A DNA stretch of 64,000 nt, from contig JAPVLO010000401.1 in NCBI GenBank assembly GCA_027257055.1, positions 62,001 through 126,000 of the forward strand, given 5' to 3'. Of the stretch, positions 31,976 through 43,904 are shown in pieces; position 1 is the first letter of the stretch; every line of letters begins with the position of its first letter. Under the pieces are notes generated by a model. That model had not been told where the DNA came from. It made no database searches and saw only the letters and a program-made list of their open reading frames with translations. Origin of the DNA: Cephalopachus bancanus (Eukaryota; Chordata; Mammalia; Primates; Tarsiidae). The translations under genes and the position numbers were made by a program.

Positions 31976-33030
31976 CTAATCAATTTCATCCTTGTCTTTT
32001 CCCTCAATCCAATGTAGTAATTGCAATGTCAGTTTCAGTTTAAAACAATACCAGAGCAGACAGGGCTTCTTCTCAAGTTTTTCTCCTTTTTTCTTGTGTG
32101 GGTCCAATTCTAAACTCTCAAGAGCTGGCATGATCACTGTTCGCCATACCTGAAGTGGGAACACTGCATGTCTTGGTCCTTTTTTTGTTTGTTTCACTGG
32201 GTGGTGAATGACGAGTCTGTTTCTTTGGTTCATAACAACTTGGCAAAAATGATGGTCTTCAAATTTTAGTTGTCAGGAAGCCCATGCTATAGCTTTGTAA
32301 CGTAATACCTTTCTCCTGTGAATGGCTTCCTGGCAAGTGAATATCCAGGTCTACCCATGTGGTGCCCATGGAAACCTCTGGATTTCCTGAGCCCATGGAA
32401 ACCTCTGGATTGTGGCCTTCTCCAATGTCTTGCGACATTATAACCCACAATGCTTCTATATGGCTGTGGTTTTCAAATATTCCAAATTTGAAGCAGAACA
32501 CATATTTTGTCTTTACCTTGAAATTTCCTAGTAACATGTCTTCCATCAGATTTCCCCTTCCCTGGGGAATGGCCACTGTGCTGCCACTTTGCTGTTTGCT
32601 TTCAAGCTCACCTTTTTTTTTTCTCTTGCCAAAGTGCTTTTTTGACTTATTTGGGGGTGTGGGATGGGGGAGGACAAAATCTTTCCTTTTTGCAAGATTT
32701 TGTTGTCTCACCTGGGCAGAGGCAATTTCCTTTTGACCTTCAAGATGAAGAATGTGGCATCTTTTTCTTTCCTTGTTTTACAGCAAAATGTACTAAGCCA
32801 AGTTGTAGGAAGAGGAGCACTTTTACTGGGCAGGTGGGAAGCCCGTCATTGAATACTTGAACTATCATCATGTTACCTACAATTGAACAAACAAAATGAG
32901 CACAAAGCACCTTTAAATCAACCATTACGCTTCCTTGAAATTCATCTGAAAGTGATTTGACCAGAAGATGTTTAAAGTTCTTTAAAAAAAAATTCTTCCA
33001 TTTTCTAGATCCTGAGTGATGATAGCAATA
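31976..33030 (-). pseudogene. Candidate decayed coding region, unidentified
   Basis: Three long minus-strand open stretches follow each other in different frames: about 33030-32740 (contains ITQDLENGRIFFLKNF), 32775-32259 (contains VRQQNLAKRKDFVLP and a lysine-rich FGKRKKKGELESK), and 32270-31976 (contains FPLQVWRTVIMPALESLE). Stops are rarer than expected for this composition, and each frame change lies near an A-run or short indel. I do not recognise the parent. It has no Alu or L2 content. It could be a unitary or unprocessed pseudogene on the minus strand; chance cannot be excluded. No start, poly(A) tail or TSD was found. Confidence 0.35.
32364..32411. repeat. 27-bp tandem duplication
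   Basis: GCCCATGGAAACCTCTGGATT occurs at 32364-32384 and 32391-32411, with a 27-base period. This keeps the minus-strand frame (EVSMG repeated). Confidence 0.95.
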
Positions 33031-33129
33031 TACTTTGTTTCCCAGTGATCAACCCAACAGGACAGGGTCATTCATCATGCCCTTGAAGACTGGCAATAGT
33101 GAGAAAGTGTTCTTTGTTTTGTTTTTTGT

Positions 33130-33424
33130 ATTTTTTTTGAGTTGGAGTCTCACTCTGTCACCCAGACTGGAGTACAGTGGCCGCTCCCGGCCACCGCAGC
33201 CTCGACCTGCTGGGCTCCGGCGATCCTTCCGCCTCAGCCTTCCGAGTAGCGGAACTACAGGCGCGCGCTACCACGCCCGGCTAAATTTTTTTTAAATTTA
33301 TTTATTGTAGGGATGAGGTCTCACCAAGTTGCCCAGATGGGTCTTGAACCCGCGGGCTCAGGCAATCCACTCACCTCAGCCTCCCAAAGTGCTGGGATTA
33401 CAGGCTGAGCCACCGAGCCCGGCT
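33130..33424 (-). repeat. Alu, full length
   Basis: TTTTTTTTGAGTTGGAGTCTC through CCGAGCCCGGC, near-consensus. TSD GAGAAAGTGTTCTTTG (33100) and GAGAAGGTGTTCTTTG (33425). Confidence 0.97.
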
Positions 33425-33958
33425 GAGAAGGTGTTCTTTGTAGAGAACATGTCCACTGGTATGTTAAGGCTCCGAAGGAAAGGAAAGAAGAAGAGAAATT
33501 ATAGAAAGCTTAGGTAAGGATCTCTGTTAGGAGAAATGACCTGACTATTAAACACTGAGGGAAAAGGCAATGACTAGTGGGAGCTGGGGAAATTTTGGAA
33601 AACATTCATCTAGTCGTTTTCTAAAATAGGCACCAAAGAAAAGCTACTCTGGCTAAAAATTCAGGCAAAAAGCTTACTAGATAGGTGAGTTTCAATCTTT
33701 GTCTCAAAGGAAAATTCAGGGATTTTGAAAAAGGAAAACTGTCCTCCTGGGGGAAGAGATTTCGCAGTGAAAATGTCTACATAAACTTGAGGTGTTTCTG
33801 AAGGCTCAAAGCTTTGATCAAAATCAGATTGATGTATGTCCTGTTTCTCAATCCTTAGTGAAGAAATGTCTTTTAGGATGCATTCAAGGGAAACTAGTTG
33901 AAATTATTCAAACAAGACAGGTGCTCTTGGTAAAACCTGAGAGGAACTCCATCTTCCT
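33425..33958. other. Unique sequence, no gene seen
   Basis: Mixed composition; CTTAGGTAAGGATC near 33510 is donor-like but isolated. Confidence 0.4.
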
Positions 33959-33959
33959 A

Positions 33960-34557
33960 CTTTTTTTTTTTTTTTTTTTTGAGTCAGAGTCTTACTGTGT
34001 TGCCCAGGCTGGAGTGCAGTGGCATGCTCATGGTCACCGCAATCTCGACCTGTTGGGCTCAGGTGATTCTTCCACCTCAGTCTTCCAAGTCGCTGGAACT
34101 ACAGGTGCATGCCACCACACTTGGCTAATTTTTTTTTTTTTTTTGAGTTGAAGTCTCACTCTGTCACCCAGACTGGAGTGCAGTGGCCGCTCCCGGCCAC
34201 TGCAGCCTCGACCTGCTAGGCTCCGGCGATCCTTCCACCCCAGCCTTCCAAGTAGCTGGAACTACAGGCACGCGCTACCACGCCCAGCTCATTTTGATTT
34301 ATTGTAGAGATGAGGTCTCACCAAGTTGCCCAGGCTGGTCTCGAACCCGTGGGCTCAGGCAGTCCACTCACCTCAGCCTCCCAAAGGCGCAGGATTACAG
34401 GCTGAGCCACCGAGCCTGCCTTAATTTTTTAATTTATTGTAGAGTTGAGGTCTCGTCAAGTTGCCCAGACTGGTCTCAAACCCCTGGGCTCAGGCAATCC
34501 TCTCGCCTTGATCTCCCGAAGTGCTGGGATTATAAGCATGAGCCACTGTGCCCGGCC
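33960..34557 (-). repeat. Alu split by another Alu
   Basis: Outer right part 33960-34126 (GAGTCAGAGTCTTACTGTG...CACTTGGCTAATTTTT) and left part 34421-34557 (TAATTTTTTAATTTATTGTA...GTGCCCGGCC). Confidence 0.93.
34127..34420 (-). repeat. Alu in an Alu linker
   Basis: GAGTTGAAGTCTCACTCTG through CCGAGCCTGCC. Flanks GCTAATTTTT and TTAATTTTTT are the TSD at the outer linker. Confidence 0.95.
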
Positions 34558-34774
34558 TCATCTTCCTACGTTCAGATCTCTTACCCCATCTTCATCTGTA
34601 CCCACACTTTCTGCCTTACCTCACTTTCAACTTTCTTGCTTCCATCATTACCAACTGGCCCGCTTGTATTCTGGATTGCAGTCTTGTCTTACGGACCCTC
34701 CTGCGTCAGCATTTTCTACTCTTTGTAAACAACACACAACTTTGTAAAACAACACATACACTGCTTAAGTAGAT

Positions 34775-35278
34775 CCCATTAGTTGACCCAGAGGCTCCTC
34801 CTCTATTACACTGTTTCCCAACTCATCTTATAGATAACCTTCTGGAAAGATTGTCTGCAATCATTGTGTCCTTCCTCACCTCCCATTGCCTCCTTATGTC
34901 TCCAGGCAGCATCTGTCCATGTCTGTGCCACTTCACAGCAGGTGACTTTGTCCAGGTCAGCAAAGATATCCATGGAGTTGATCCACAGGTCACCTTTTGA
35001 GCCCCATCAGTCTATCTGTAGCATTTGAGGCAGCTGATTACTTCCTCCCTTTTTACTCTTCTACACTTGCGTGGCCACCACCCCAGCCTATATCATCATC
35101 TTCTCACCTGGATTATTGCAAAAACCTCCTAGTTGCTATTCCTGCTTCCACTGTTCATTTCTCAAACAGCACCCAGGATGACTTATTTTTGTAATGTGGA
35201 TCAGATGTTATTCTCATGTTTAAAAATTTCTTATGGATTTCCATTACATTTAGAATATGACCCAAATTTGTTTCTATA
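34775..35278 (+). repeat. L2 LINE, first part, internally deleted
   Basis: GGAAAGATTGTCTGCAATCA, CTCACCTCCCATTGCC, CAGGTGACTTTGTCC and CTGTAGCATTTGAGGCAGC follow L2, then the text jumps to ATCATCATCTTCTCACCTGG/ATTATTGCAAAAACCTCC. That implies a several-hundred-base internal deletion. The reverse-transcriptase C-terminal motif LDYC is in frame at about 35090. The element continues after the mariner. Confidence 0.82.
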
Positions 35279-35682
35279 TGAGGAGGGATCCCAAAAAAAC
35301 CCAGAACTTATTATTAAAAAGCGTATGTATTCTTGCATGTTTAAACTTCTTACCTTCAAAGTACTCTCCATTTGATGCAATATACCTATGGAGACTTTTT
35401 CCACTGCTTAAAACAGCTTTTGAACTCATCAATTTGGATGGGTTCTAGTGCATCCGCTAGTCCATCTGCTGTTTTTTGTTTCACGTCTTCCACATCAGCA
35501 AAACATTTCCCTTCTGAGGAGTTTTTTCATCTAGGGAAACAAAAGTCCCTCAGGGAGAAATTTGGTGAATAGGCAGGGTGGGACTATTTCTGGTCAAAAA
35601 CTGCTGAACACTCAGTGCAGTGTGGGCAGATGTGCTTATAAATCACCCATCATGAAATGGGCAAACACAAAGAAAGAATCTT

Positions 35683-36006
35683 TTTTTTTGAGTTGGAGTC
35701 TCACTCTGTCGCCCATGCTGGAGTGCAGTGGCACACTCATGGCCACCCCAGCATCGACCTGCTGGGCTTCGCAATCCTTCTGCCTCAGCCTCTTCAAACA
35801 GGATGCACAAGGAGTGACTTCTTTTTTCAAGTAGCTGGAACTACAGGTGCGCACTACCACGCCCGGCTAACTTTTTGATTTATTGTAGAGATGAGGTCTT
35901 GCCAAGTTGCCCCAGGTCGGTCTCGAACCCACGGGCTCAGGCAATCCACTCGCCTCGGCCTCCCAAAGTGCTGGGATTACAGGCTGAGCTACCAAGCCCG
36001 GCCAGA
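35683..36006 (-). repeat. Alu in the mariner, carrying a 40-bp insert
   Basis: TTTTTTTTGAGTTGGAGTCTC through CCAAGCCCGGCC. TSD AAAGAATCTTT on both sides. The right monomer is broken at 35789-35828 by foreign sequence. Confidence 0.95.
35789..35828 (-). other. 40-bp templated insertion
   Basis: CCTCTTCAAACAGGATGCAC plus AAGGAGTGACTTCTTTTTTC is the reverse complement of 37064-37103 with about three mismatches. It replaces the Alu's CTTC between CCTCAGCC and AAGTAGCTGG. Confidence 0.85.
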
Positions 36007-36181
36007 AAGAATCTTTAAAAAAAAAAAATCACTTCAGTTAAACATAGCCTCTAACAACAACACTAACTGGTACACCAATACCGACTGGTTCCCAGAATAC
36101 TTACCTAGTGGGGGAAACCTGTATTACAAGGGACCTGACCTCCAAAAAATAATTCAGGTTTTTTTTTGGTCCCTCTTCGTA

Positions 36182-36860
36182 CCCCATTAAGCTCTGCATA
36201 ATCTGGCCATTGCCTTCCTCAGCCTGCTATGACAATCCGTTCTGCTTATCAAATGCTCCAGCAACACTGACTTTCTTTTTTGTCATCCTTTTTTGTTGCT
36301 GGACTACACCAAACTCAATTTCACTTGCTCTTTCTTCTGCCAAGGATGATCTTTCTTTAGATCCACATACAACTTCTTCCAATTGTTCAGGTCTGTCTCC
36401 TAGGCACCTCACAGCCACCGCAGCCTTGACCTGCCGGGCTCAGGCGATCCTTTCGTTTCAGCCTTCCAAGTAGCTGGAACTACAGGCACGTGCCAACACG
36501 CCCTGTTAGTTTCTAGATTTATTGTAAAGATGAGGTCTTGCCAAGTTGCCTGGGCTGGTCTCAAATCCGTGGGTTTAGGCAATCTTCTCACCTTGGCCTC
36601 CCAAAGTGTTGGGATTATAGATGTGAGCCACCACTCCTGGCTGTGGTTTCATTATTTAATAGCAGTGTTTTTTCCTTAATATTGTCTGAAATAATCATGT
36701 TCAGTTGTTTAGTTCTTTATTTTCTGTATCATTTTTCTAGAATTTAAATGTCTTGAAAATAAGGTCCTTTTCTGCCTTCAGTGACATTGTATCTTGAGTT
36801 TCTAGAACAATGCCTAGTACATGGTTGGCATTAACAGATACTTATTAAGTGGAGACTGAA
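36182..36860 (+). repeat. L2 LINE, 3' part, interrupted by an Alu
   Basis: TTAAGCTCTGCATAATCTGG, TGCCTTCCTCAGCCTGC resume exactly after the mariner. After the Alu, AAGGTCCTTTTCTGCC, CAATGCCTAGTACATGG and GATACTTATTAAGTGG reach the L2 3' terminus. Confidence 0.82.
36399..36644 (-). repeat. Alu lacking its 3' end
   Basis: CACCTCACAGCCACCGCAGC through CCACTCCTGGC, with no T-run at the left edge. Confidence 0.9.
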
Positions 36861-37345
36861 TATCAGATAGAAGTTCTTGGAGCCATGTTCTGAGTTCCAG
36901 AAACTAATCCCAACTGGGCCATATGCTGCCTGATTATCCTTCTGTTCCTTTGTTGGTAATATTACCTTTTTCTACATTGACTAAAAATTTTCCAATCTCT
37001 CTAGAATTCTGAATACTTTTAGCTCTTTCACTTTCAGAAAATATTTTACATTCTACTCCACAGAGAAAAAAGAAGTCGTTCCTTGTGCGTCCTGTTTGAA
37101 GAGGAGGAAGTGACTTATGGGTTCCATAGAGAAGAATGCACAAATAAAACAAACAATATAAAATTTATTCTATAATATTGTCTGCATCTCTGGCAAAACT
37201 TCAATAGGTTGAGATGCTAATAGCATTCTGTCTCTTTCACTTGGTTTTACCCAAACTTCCTGTAAGGAGTGAAAGGAAAAGTGATAAAAGTGGGCGAGTG
37301 ACTAGAAAATCTCTTTCTGCCATGCTTCAGCCTCCACCTCTCTAA
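36861..37345. other. Unique sequence; source of the templated insertion
   Basis: Contains 37064-37103, the putative donor of the 40-bp patch in the Alu at 35.8 kb. No gene recognised. Confidence 0.5.
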
Positions 37346-37349
37346 TGAC

Positions 37350-38345
<996 letters not shown>

Positions 38346-38838
38346 GTCTATACATTTAGTTCAGCTTGAACACTAGGTAATTTTTACTCGATAATTGAAG
38401 AACATCAAACTTTACTTACACCTGTTCTGCTATTCTGTGTTCTACCCATGCACATTACCTATAAACAGGTGAGGCGGTACAGAGCAGAGGTTTAACTGAT
38501 CTCTACTAATTTGAAAAATATCGTCTCAAGTATTTTTGGGACCTAGATATTAACTTAACATCTGGATAATAGAAGAATCATAGGTTAACAGGACTAGTAT
38601 ACCGTGAATTGAATGACTTTACTTTCTATGACGAGTACTCATTGTCTATAGATTGTTTGGAAAATTATTAATTTATCCTGTCTTTTAGTGGTTTTCAAAA
38701 GGTGTGACCTCAAGGGTTGTTATGGGAATTTATAGGGAAATTTTAAGTCCAAGTCCAGAGTGTCTACACAATAGTCAGCTTCAATAAAATTCCAAAAAAA
38801 TAATTTGCAAGAAAGAAGAGTTTTTAAGATAAAAGAGT
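38346..38838. other. No recognised feature
   Basis: Mixed AT-rich DNA, no exon or repeat evidence. Confidence 0.4.
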
Positions 38839-38852
38839 GAAATGATATTAAA

Positions 38853-39001
38853 TACAATTATCATAATACTATAAGAAAGGGATTGGCAGTAGTGGGAAAC
38901 TGCCAGGGGAGGGCTGTGCACATCTCATCAACAACGGTACCTGTGTAATGAACATTTGTATTCCTAACCCTGAATTGCACCCCACATCTTTAAAAAAAAA
39001 A
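38853..39001 (+). mobile_element. 5'-truncated L1, about 150 bp
   Basis: GGGATTGGCAGTAGTGGGAA, CATCTCATCAACAACGGTAC, CCTAACCCTGAATTGCACCC then an A-run: the L1 3' UTR in sense. TSD GAAATGATATTAAA (38839-38852) and GAAATGATGTTAAA (39002-39015). Confidence 0.92.
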
Positions 39002-39404
39002 GAAATGATGTTAAAATGGCATTTTTCCTTTTGTCTTGAATATTGAATGAGGTCCCAGGGCTGGGTACAATGGTTATTAAAAACCCACACATTCTAAAGA
39101 GATATGTTGGACCCATTTATCAAAACTCTTTGGAGAAAGAAAGAAGATTACTTATAGGTATTTTGTAATAGAGTGCTTCATGAAATCTCTTCTCCCCAGC
39201 CCTTACAGAGGAGGAGATCTTATCCATGGACTCCTTAAACCATGCGATGCAATTATTTGGAATTATTGACACAGGAACCAAATCTAAGTATAATCACCAC
39301 ACTTAGGGTAAGCTGACATAATTTTCCTGGAGTTTGCAGAGGGAGAGAGATTGGTGCTTGGCACTGGGAAACTGGGAAGAATGAATAAACTTTAAAGTGG
39401 ATAT

Positions 39405-40080
39405 AAGATAGAATTTTTAAAAGTAAACTTTTAGACTAGCTTTATATTTAGAGGAACATTGTGAAGATAATTCAGAGTTTCCATATACCTCACACCATGT
39501 CTTCTATTAACATCTTACATTAGTATGGTGAATCAATATTGACAAATTATTCACTTAATTATTATTAACTTAAATTTAGATTTTCTTAGATTTTTCCCTC
39601 ACATCTTGTCATGGTTATTTTCAGATTCGGTCTGTTAATAGAATATCACATTACATTTAATTGTCATGTTTCTTAAGGCTTCTGTTGACTGTGACAGTTT
39701 CTTAGGTTTCTTTGTTCTTGATTAACTTGACGGCCTTGGGGAATATTGGTCAGGTGTTTTGTAGAAAGCCTATCAAATAGCTATTTTTTTTCTGATGTTT
39801 TTCTCATGATTATATTGGGGTTATGTGTTTTTGGAAGAAAGACCACAGAGGTAAAGTGCTATTTGCATTATATCATATCAAGAGTACATACCAACAATGT
39901 GATTTATCATTGTTGTTGTTAACCTTGATCACCTGGCCAAGGTAGTGTTTGTCAGATTTGTCAAAAACTGTAAAGTTACTCCCCCCCATTTTCTATACTG
40001 TACTCTTTGGAAAGAATTGACTATACAAAGTCTACATTTAAGGAGTGAGGAATTATGCTCCACCTTTTTAAGAGCAGAGT
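39405..40080 (-). repeat. L1M 3' UTR
   Basis: ACATCTTACATTAGTATGGT, TTAATTGTCATGTTTCTTAA, AGAAAGACCACAGAGGTAAA, AACCTTGATCACCTGGCC and GGAGTGAGGAATTATGCTCC are well-known L1M 3' UTR phrases. Orientation is from memory. Confidence 0.75.
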
Positions 40081-40403
40081 TTGGCCTAGACTAGAAGCTT
40101 ATGAGATATTTCTAAAATTGTGAAGGGTCAGATAAAGGAGATCAAAACAGAAAGTGTAATGATAGAAAGATTAAAGCTATGTATTTTACCAAGACCAAAT
40201 CACAGAGTACATTTATTTATAATCACATAATTAATTAGAAAGAGAAAACCACAGCAAGCATGCTAAAAATGTGTGTCCCAGTCAATGAAAAATGTGTAGC
40301 TCTAAAAGACAACAAAACAAGAGCTCAGATTCTCTTCCCCCCACCTCCCGAAAAAATTGAGAACTTACAATCTGAAATCAGAAAACTTATAACACCTATG
40401 ACT

Positions 40404-40675
40404 GCTGGGCGCTGACCTCCCAGCACTTAGGGAGGCCGAGGCAAGAGAATCACTTGACCCTGGAGTTTGAGACCAGCCTAGGCACTATTGAGAGACCTGA
40501 TCTCTATTAAAAAGTTAGAAAAAATTTAGCTGGGCATGGTGGCCTGTGCCTGTAGTTCCAGCTACTCAGGAGGCTGAGGCTGGAGAATCACTTGAACCTA
40601 GGAGGTTGAGGCTGTGGTGAGCTGTGATCGTGCCACTGCAATCCAGCCTAGCCAGTGGAGTGACATCCTATCTCA
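40404..40675 (+). repeat. Alu, old
   Basis: CTGCTGGGCGCTGACCTCCC through CTATCTCAAAC; one early block (TGTAAT) is lost. Confidence 0.9.
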
Positions 40676-40790
40676 AACAACAACAACAACAACAACAACA
40701 AACCACAACTCAACCTACCAACCAAACAAAAAAATCAAAACCCAAAACCAAACCGAACCAAAGAACAAAAAGCAAGCAAACCTATTACTA
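40675..40790 (+). repeat. (CAA)n and C-decorated A-tail
   Basis: The Alu tail grew into (CAA)8 and then about 80 bases of almost only A and C. Confidence 0.85.
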
Positions 40791-41527
40791 ATGAAATAGA
40801 AAGAAAACATATTGATTCTTGACAAAAAAAGCCAAACAAGCTCAAAATTAAAAAGACCTTACTTTTGTGTATCACAGTAATTCTGGAAATAGAAGGCAGA
40901 AAAAAAGTGCAGCATTAAAGTTATGAGAAAATCAAACATAAAATGAAAATGCATTAAATAAATAAGTTAGGATAACGTGGACGAGCTTTGTGGTACCACT
41001 TCAAGTAATACCAGATAGACTATTTTGTTGAGAATAACTAGAAAAACTAAAAAGAGTCAAAATAAAGTATGCTTAATAGCAGTAGAGCATTAATAAGGCA
41101 GTACAGAATTATGGGACTAAGATCAAGTAAAGGAAATTCAGGAAGTTGTGCCCAGCATTGGGGAATACTTTTTCTCTGAAAGAGTCAATGGATTTAAGAA
41201 GGGACAACTGAGAGGCTAAGCAGAGATTTGACAGTCTTGTGAGGTTAGTGAGACAAAAATTGGAGTCCAGATACACTTAAGAAGGATGCTTTCCAAGCTT
41301 TAGCTAGAACCTAAAATGCTGGAAGACTAAGGTTCAACCAGAAATACTATTCTCATAGAGAATGAAGCCCACATTTTAATAATTTCAATTCCCGATTGGA
41401 TTAATGTGATTAGGTATTGCTATTGTCGATAGTCTCATGTCCAAGGTAATGTAAAATTTTTTTGGAGGAAGGTAAAATTATTTTAAACCTCAAATAATTT
41501 TTGCAATTTTTAAAAATTTATTTTTAT

Positions 41528-41815
41528 TTTTATTTTTTTTGAGTTGGAGTCTCACTCGGTCGCCCAGACTGGAGTGCAGTGGCTGCTCCCGGCCACCGCA
41601 GCCTTGCCTGCTGGTCTCTGGCGATCCTTCCGCCTCAGCCTTCCCAGTAGCCGGAATTACAGGCGTGCGCTACCATGCCTGGCTGATTTTTTTGATTTAT
41701 TGTAGAGATGAGGTCTCGCTGCCCAGGCGGGTCTCGAACCAGCGGGCTCAGGCAATCCACTCACCTCAGCCTCCCAAAGGTGTAGGATTACAGGCTGAGC
41801 CACTGAGTCTGGCTG
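41528..41815 (-). repeat. Alu, young subfamily
   Basis: AGCCGGAATTACAGG and TCTCGCTGCCCAGG mark the deletion class; ends CTGAGTCTGGC. Confidence 0.96.
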
Positions 41816-42619
41816 CAATTTTTTTTAAACACAGTGTCTAGCACTCAACACAAATAGCTGGTAGACACACAGAAGGTAAAACAATGTGTCTAAAAATCAA
41901 GACAAACAATACCGCTGGATTTACAGGGGATTCACATAATAAAGTAATATATTTATTAAATGTATATTTTAAAATAACTATGTGAGTTATGCATAAATAA
42001 ATAAAAAGACAAGACCCAAAATGTTGACAAAAAGCTGAAAAATATAAAATAGAAAACAGAAGTTTTGGAAATAAAAAAGTAAGTGAAATTGAAAGCTTTA
42101 TAGATGGGGTTAATAGAAAATTAATTACAGCTGAAGAGAAAATTAGTAAACTGGAAGATGTCAGAAGAAACTATCCAGAATGATATACAGAAGAAATAAA
42201 AATGGAAACAGTATATATGAACCAAAGATACATAAGGAATACAGTAAGAAGTTGTAACATTAGTATTCTCTTCCTTTTTCCCATGCCATGATTACATACA
42301 ATTATCCTGCAACTAGAAACTTATCCACAGGGGAGAAATGGAGAATGTTGCTAACATAGTTGAAATAATTGTCCAATGGGAACTAGGTTATTTAACATTT
42401 AACCTCTGTTTAAAAGGCCATCTGTAATGAGATATGTATTATGTATTTAAAGAAAATTTATAAAAAATTAAAAGTGGCATGCTTTCCCTAGTATGAGTGT
42501 TTTTCCTTGTAGGCGCATAGATAAGGCTTCTGTGTGGTGAAAGTAAAAGACACAATGGCAAATATATGTGATAAATGATTGATTAAAGCCAAATATAAAA
42601 ATACTTATAAAGAAAAAAT

Positions 42620-42773
42620 AATTTTTATAGAGACAAGGTCACACTATGTTGCCCAGTCTGGAGTGCAGTGACTCATAGTGCACTGTAGTCATCAACACCT
42701 GGCCTCAAACAGTACTCTCACCTCAGCCTGCTGAGAAGCTTGAACTACTGACACATGCCACCACACCCAGCAA
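42620..42773 (-). repeat. Old Alu monomer
   Basis: TTATAGAGACAAGGTCACAC through CCACACCCAGC: only one monomer, with no dimer linker, as in free left monomers that precede dimeric Alus. Confidence 0.7.
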
Positions 42774-42807
42774 GAAAAATATTTTTTAAGGAAAGCATTG
42801 TTTTGGT

Positions 42808-43089
42808 TTTTTTTTTGAGTCAGAGTCTCACTTTGTTGCCCAGGCTGGAGTACAGTGGCACACTCATGGCCACCACAGCCTCGACTTGCTGCGCTCAGGA
42901 GATTCTTCCACTGCAGACTTCCAAGTAGCTGGAACCACTGACATGTGCCTGGCTAATTTTTTGATATATTGTAGAGATGAGGTCTTGCCAAGTTGCCCAG
43001 GCTGGTCTTGAACCCATGGGCTCAGGCAATCCTGTCACTTCTGCCTCCCAAAGTGCTGGGAATACAGGTATGAGCCACAGTGCCCAGCT
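42808..43089 (-). repeat. Alu, full length
   Basis: TTTTTTTTTGAGTCAGAGTC through GTGCCCAGC. TSD AAAGCATTGTTTT / TAGCATTAAGTTTT is weak. Confidence 0.93.
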
Positions 43090-43332
43090 AGCATTAAGTT
43101 TTTAATGGAAAATGGACAATGGTTTGGTAGTAGAGAAGGATTGCATAAAATAATAAATATTAAACCACTACTTAAAAATTGGTAAAAGAAAAGCAAACTA
43201 AGAAAATATAGAAAAAAAAACTAAAAATTTATCAAGACTTTGTATAAACTGGCAATATCCCCTTTTCCTTGAGGCACTATAAACTGTGTGCTCTTTTTGA
43301 GGAGCAATTTGGCAATAAATAATGAACCACAG

Positions 43333-43623
43333 CCGGGCTCGGTAGCTCAGCCTGTAATCCCATGCCTTTGGGAGGCTGAGGTGAGTGGATTGCCTGAGCC
43401 CGCTGGTTCGAGACCCGTCTGGGCAGCGAGACCTCATCTCTACAATAAATAAAAAAATCAGCCGGGCGTGGTAGTGCATGCCTGTAATTCCGGCTACTAG
43501 GAAGGCTGAGGCAGAAGAATCGCCGGAGCCCAGCAGGTCAAGGCTGCGGTGGCCGGGAGCAGCCACTGCACTCCAGTATGGGCGACAGAGTGTGACTCCA
43601 ACTCAAAAAAAAAAAAAAAAAAA
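43333..43623 (+). repeat. Alu, young subfamily
   Basis: GCCGGGCTCGGTAGCTCAG, GGGCAGCGAGACC and an A-tail. TSD GAACCACAG on both sides. Confidence 0.97.
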
Positions 43624-43904
43624 GAACCACAGAAATTTTAGACTTTTCTCCGCCAGTAATCATAATTCTGAGAATGTGTTCTATAGAGATAATTCCAAAG
43701 AACAATGTATAGAGAGATTATCCTAACATCTTTATTTATTATAGGAATAAAACTTACATCAAAAAGAGGGACTTTTGTATTTTTGAGCCTTTGTTGCCCA
43801 GGCTATTTTGCTAATTTATTGAGCTATTTTGCAATCATTTGAAATAGTAGTTGTAAAGAATGTTTGTGTGTATGTGTTAAATAACAAAATAATTTTAAGC
43901 AAAA

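Larger units (their letters stand above)
35279..36179 (-). mobile_element. Mariner DNA transposon, internally deleted, split by an Alu
   Basis: Terminal inverted repeats are visible: TGAGGAGGGATCCCAAAAAA at the left, and CGAAGAGGGACCAAAAAAAA as the reverse complement of the right end, with TA on both outer sides (35277-35278, 36180-36181). On the minus strand the transposase remnant includes AHTALSVQQFLTRN at about 35610 and a C-terminal IDEFKSCFKQWKKSLH at about 35400, with stops and frameshifts. Without the Alu it is about 0.57 kb against about 1.3 kb for an intact mariner, so it is non-autonomous. Confidence 0.9.
40090..43900 (+). repeat. Old L1/HAL1-like element, decayed, cut by several Alus
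   Basis: ORF1-like text at 42100-42180 (GAAAATTAGTAAACTGGAAG, ATGTCAGAAGAAACTATCC), the GCTTTCCAAGCTTTAGCTAG block at 41290, and a 3' part at 43240-43330 (GAGGAGCAATTTGGCAATAA) and 43650 support it. Extent and subfamily are approximate. Confidence 0.55.

Noticed and set aside
32359..32736. 125-aa plus-strand frame
   Set aside because: It overlaps the minus-strand candidate and contains no motif; I judged the minus-strand reading more protein-like.
34183..34728. 181-aa plus-strand open frame
   Set aside because: It is a translation of reversed Alu sequence followed by L2-like flank; Alu-derived frames of this type recur dozens of times.
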